This document shows, piece after piece, positions 5,612 to 6,518 of a DNA stretch of 6,518 nt. The stretch comes from an uncultured Spirochaetaceae bacterium (GTDB taxonomy: Bacteria > Spirochaetota > Spirochaetia > Treponematales > Treponemataceae), in NCBI GenBank assembly GCA_902796985.1, contig CADBRC010000174.1, forward strand, positions 1 through 6,518. Reading direction: 5' to 3'. Both the position numbers and the translations under genes were made by a program. The first letter of the stretch is position 1, and each line of letters begins with the position of its first letter. The notes beneath the pieces are model-generated. The model saw only the letters and a list, made by a program, of their open reading frames with translations, did not search any database and was not told where the DNA came from.

Positions 5612-6518
5612 ATGCCAAAGCAGATGGCTTATAAGCCCGGAAACATAATTTTCTTCGCTGGTGACAAGGACGACCGCATCTTCATCCTCCAGTCCGGCAG
5701 CGTAGAGCTGAAAGCCGTGGACATACGAACCAAGATGGAGGTCAAAGAAACGGTCAAGCAGGGGGAATTCTTCGGCGTAAAGAACGCCCTCGTCCATAAA
5801 CCCCGTACCGACACGGCAAGGGCTATGTCGGACTGCCTGGTGGTCATGCTGACCGTGCAGGAATTCGAGAATACTATATCCAGGAACAAGGAGCTGATGG
5901 AGAAGATGATGGTGAACTTCTCCAAGACCCTCCGCTCCATACATTACGACACGGAGACACTGCTAAAAAACGAGGAGATCAAGGGAGCGAAGGAAGAGAA
6001 GCTCCTTGCCATCGCGAAGGCATATTTCAATGCGGAGCGTTATGCCACGGCGGTCCACGAGGCAGAGAAAATCATGCAGGAGATTCCGGAGGCCGTCAAC
6101 AAAGAGGAGGTACAGAACTTCCTCGCGGAAGCCCGCGTCAAGGCATCCGCAATGGCCGAGCAGGAGATGCTCGCAGCCGACAGCTCACAGGAACTGCAGG
6201 AGGCAGACTCCAAGGTCATAAAGCAGTTCTCCGCCCCTGTGTTCAGCCGCTTCACCAAGAAGTTCTCGGACGGTGCGGTCATCATGTCAGAGAATACTAC
6301 GGCGAAATCCTTCTACTTCGTCCAGTCCGGCAAAGTCCTCATAGAGAAATACATAAACGGGATGATGAAGCGCTATGGAACCGTCCGCCCCGGCGAGATA
6401 TTCGGTGAGATGGAAATCATACAGGAGTCGGTCAGGCAGTCCTCGGCGATAGCGAAGGGCAGCGTCACCTGCCTGAAGTTCGCCAAGGAGAATTTCAGCA
6501 GCGTCGTCATCTCAAGCC
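5612..6518 (+). CDS. Protein with two cyclic-nucleotide-binding domains and helical linker, 3'-truncated
   Basis: The frame from ATG 5612 is open to the window edge (302 full codons) with a strong AGGAG upstream. Residues about 7-90 form cNMP-binding domain 1 (YKPGNIIFFAGD, IFILQSGSVEL, and phosphate-binding cassette FFGVKNALVHKPRTDTA at 53-69). Residues about 95-204 are mostly helical and charged; 131-160 (LLAIAKAYFNAERYATAVHE onward to IP at 158-159) resembles one TPR unit. Residues from about 205 form domain 2 (FYFVQSGKVLI and FGEMEIIQESVRQSSA at 264-279). Domain 2 has the Glu266/Arg275 pair expected to hold the ribose and phosphate of cAMP or cGMP; domain 1 keeps Arg65 but has Val56 where Glu is usual. 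No helix-turn-helix, kinase or membrane segment is visible, so it is not an ordinary CRP regulator; any effector domain would be beyond 6518. With the nearby cyclase it is a plausible cAMP receptor; its output is unknown. Confidence 0.88.
   Translation, partial: MPKQMAYKPGNIIFFAGDKDDRIFILQSGSVELKAVDIRTKMEVKETVKQGEFFGVKNALVHKPRTDTARAMSDCLVVMLTVQEFENTISRNKELMEKMMVNFSKTLRSIHYDTETLLKNEEIKGAKEEKLLAIAKAYFNAERYATAVHEAEKIMQEIPEAVNKEEVQNFLAEARVKASAMAEQEMLAADSSQELQEADSKVIKQFSAPVFSRFTKKFSDGAVIMSENTTAKSFYFVQSGKVLIEKYINGMMKRYGTVRPGEIFGEMEIIQESVRQSSAIAKGSVTCLKFAKENFSSVVISS

Noticed and set aside
5558..5944. Minus-strand open frames of 128 and 103 residues opposite the receptor gene
   Set aside because: They are shadows of the plus-strand cNMP-binding frame, which has a strong ribosome-binding site and both cassettes.

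Overview
The window is a densely coded stretch of bacterial chromosome with six protein genes, two of them cut by the window edges, and almost no intergenic DNA. Coding DNA is fairly GC-rich, while the one real intergenic gap is strongly AT-rich. The gene set is a monosaccharide ABC importer, a six-helix HAMP adenylate cyclase and a protein with two cyclic-nucleotide-binding domains but no visible DNA-binding domain. That combination, with the -10-like TAGAAT boxes, would fit a host-associated spirochaete such as a Treponema relative. This placement is inference from gene content; no rRNA or other marker gene is present to confirm it.

Layout: (1) Bases 1-2110 (+) hold the 3' three quarters of a double-cassette sugar ABC ATPase and the CUT2-type permease, 15 bp apart. 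(2) An RluA-family pseudouridine synthase starts with GTG 2 bp after the permease stop and is probably co-transcribed and translationally coupled. (3) A membrane class III adenylate cyclase begins 18 bp after the synthase stop. A good sigma-70-like promoter sits inside the end of the synthase gene, so close to the ATG that the mRNA could be leaderless. (4) A PHP-domain phosphoesterase lies on the minus strand; its stop codon overlaps the cyclase stop. (5) An 89 bp AT-rich divergent promoter region follows. (6) A protein with two cyclic-nucleotide-binding domains joined by a helical, TPR-like linker runs off the right edge.

Together the right half looks like a small second-messenger neighbourhood: a membrane enzyme predicted to make cAMP and a soluble protein predicted to bind it, next to a PHP-type phosphoesterase of unknown substrate. 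Sugar import genes lie immediately upstream, so a link between carbohydrate uptake and cAMP signalling is plausible but not shown by the sequence. No RNA genes, insertion sequences, CRISPR arrays, attachment sites or clear intrinsic terminators were seen. No stretch longer than 300 bases is without a gene.
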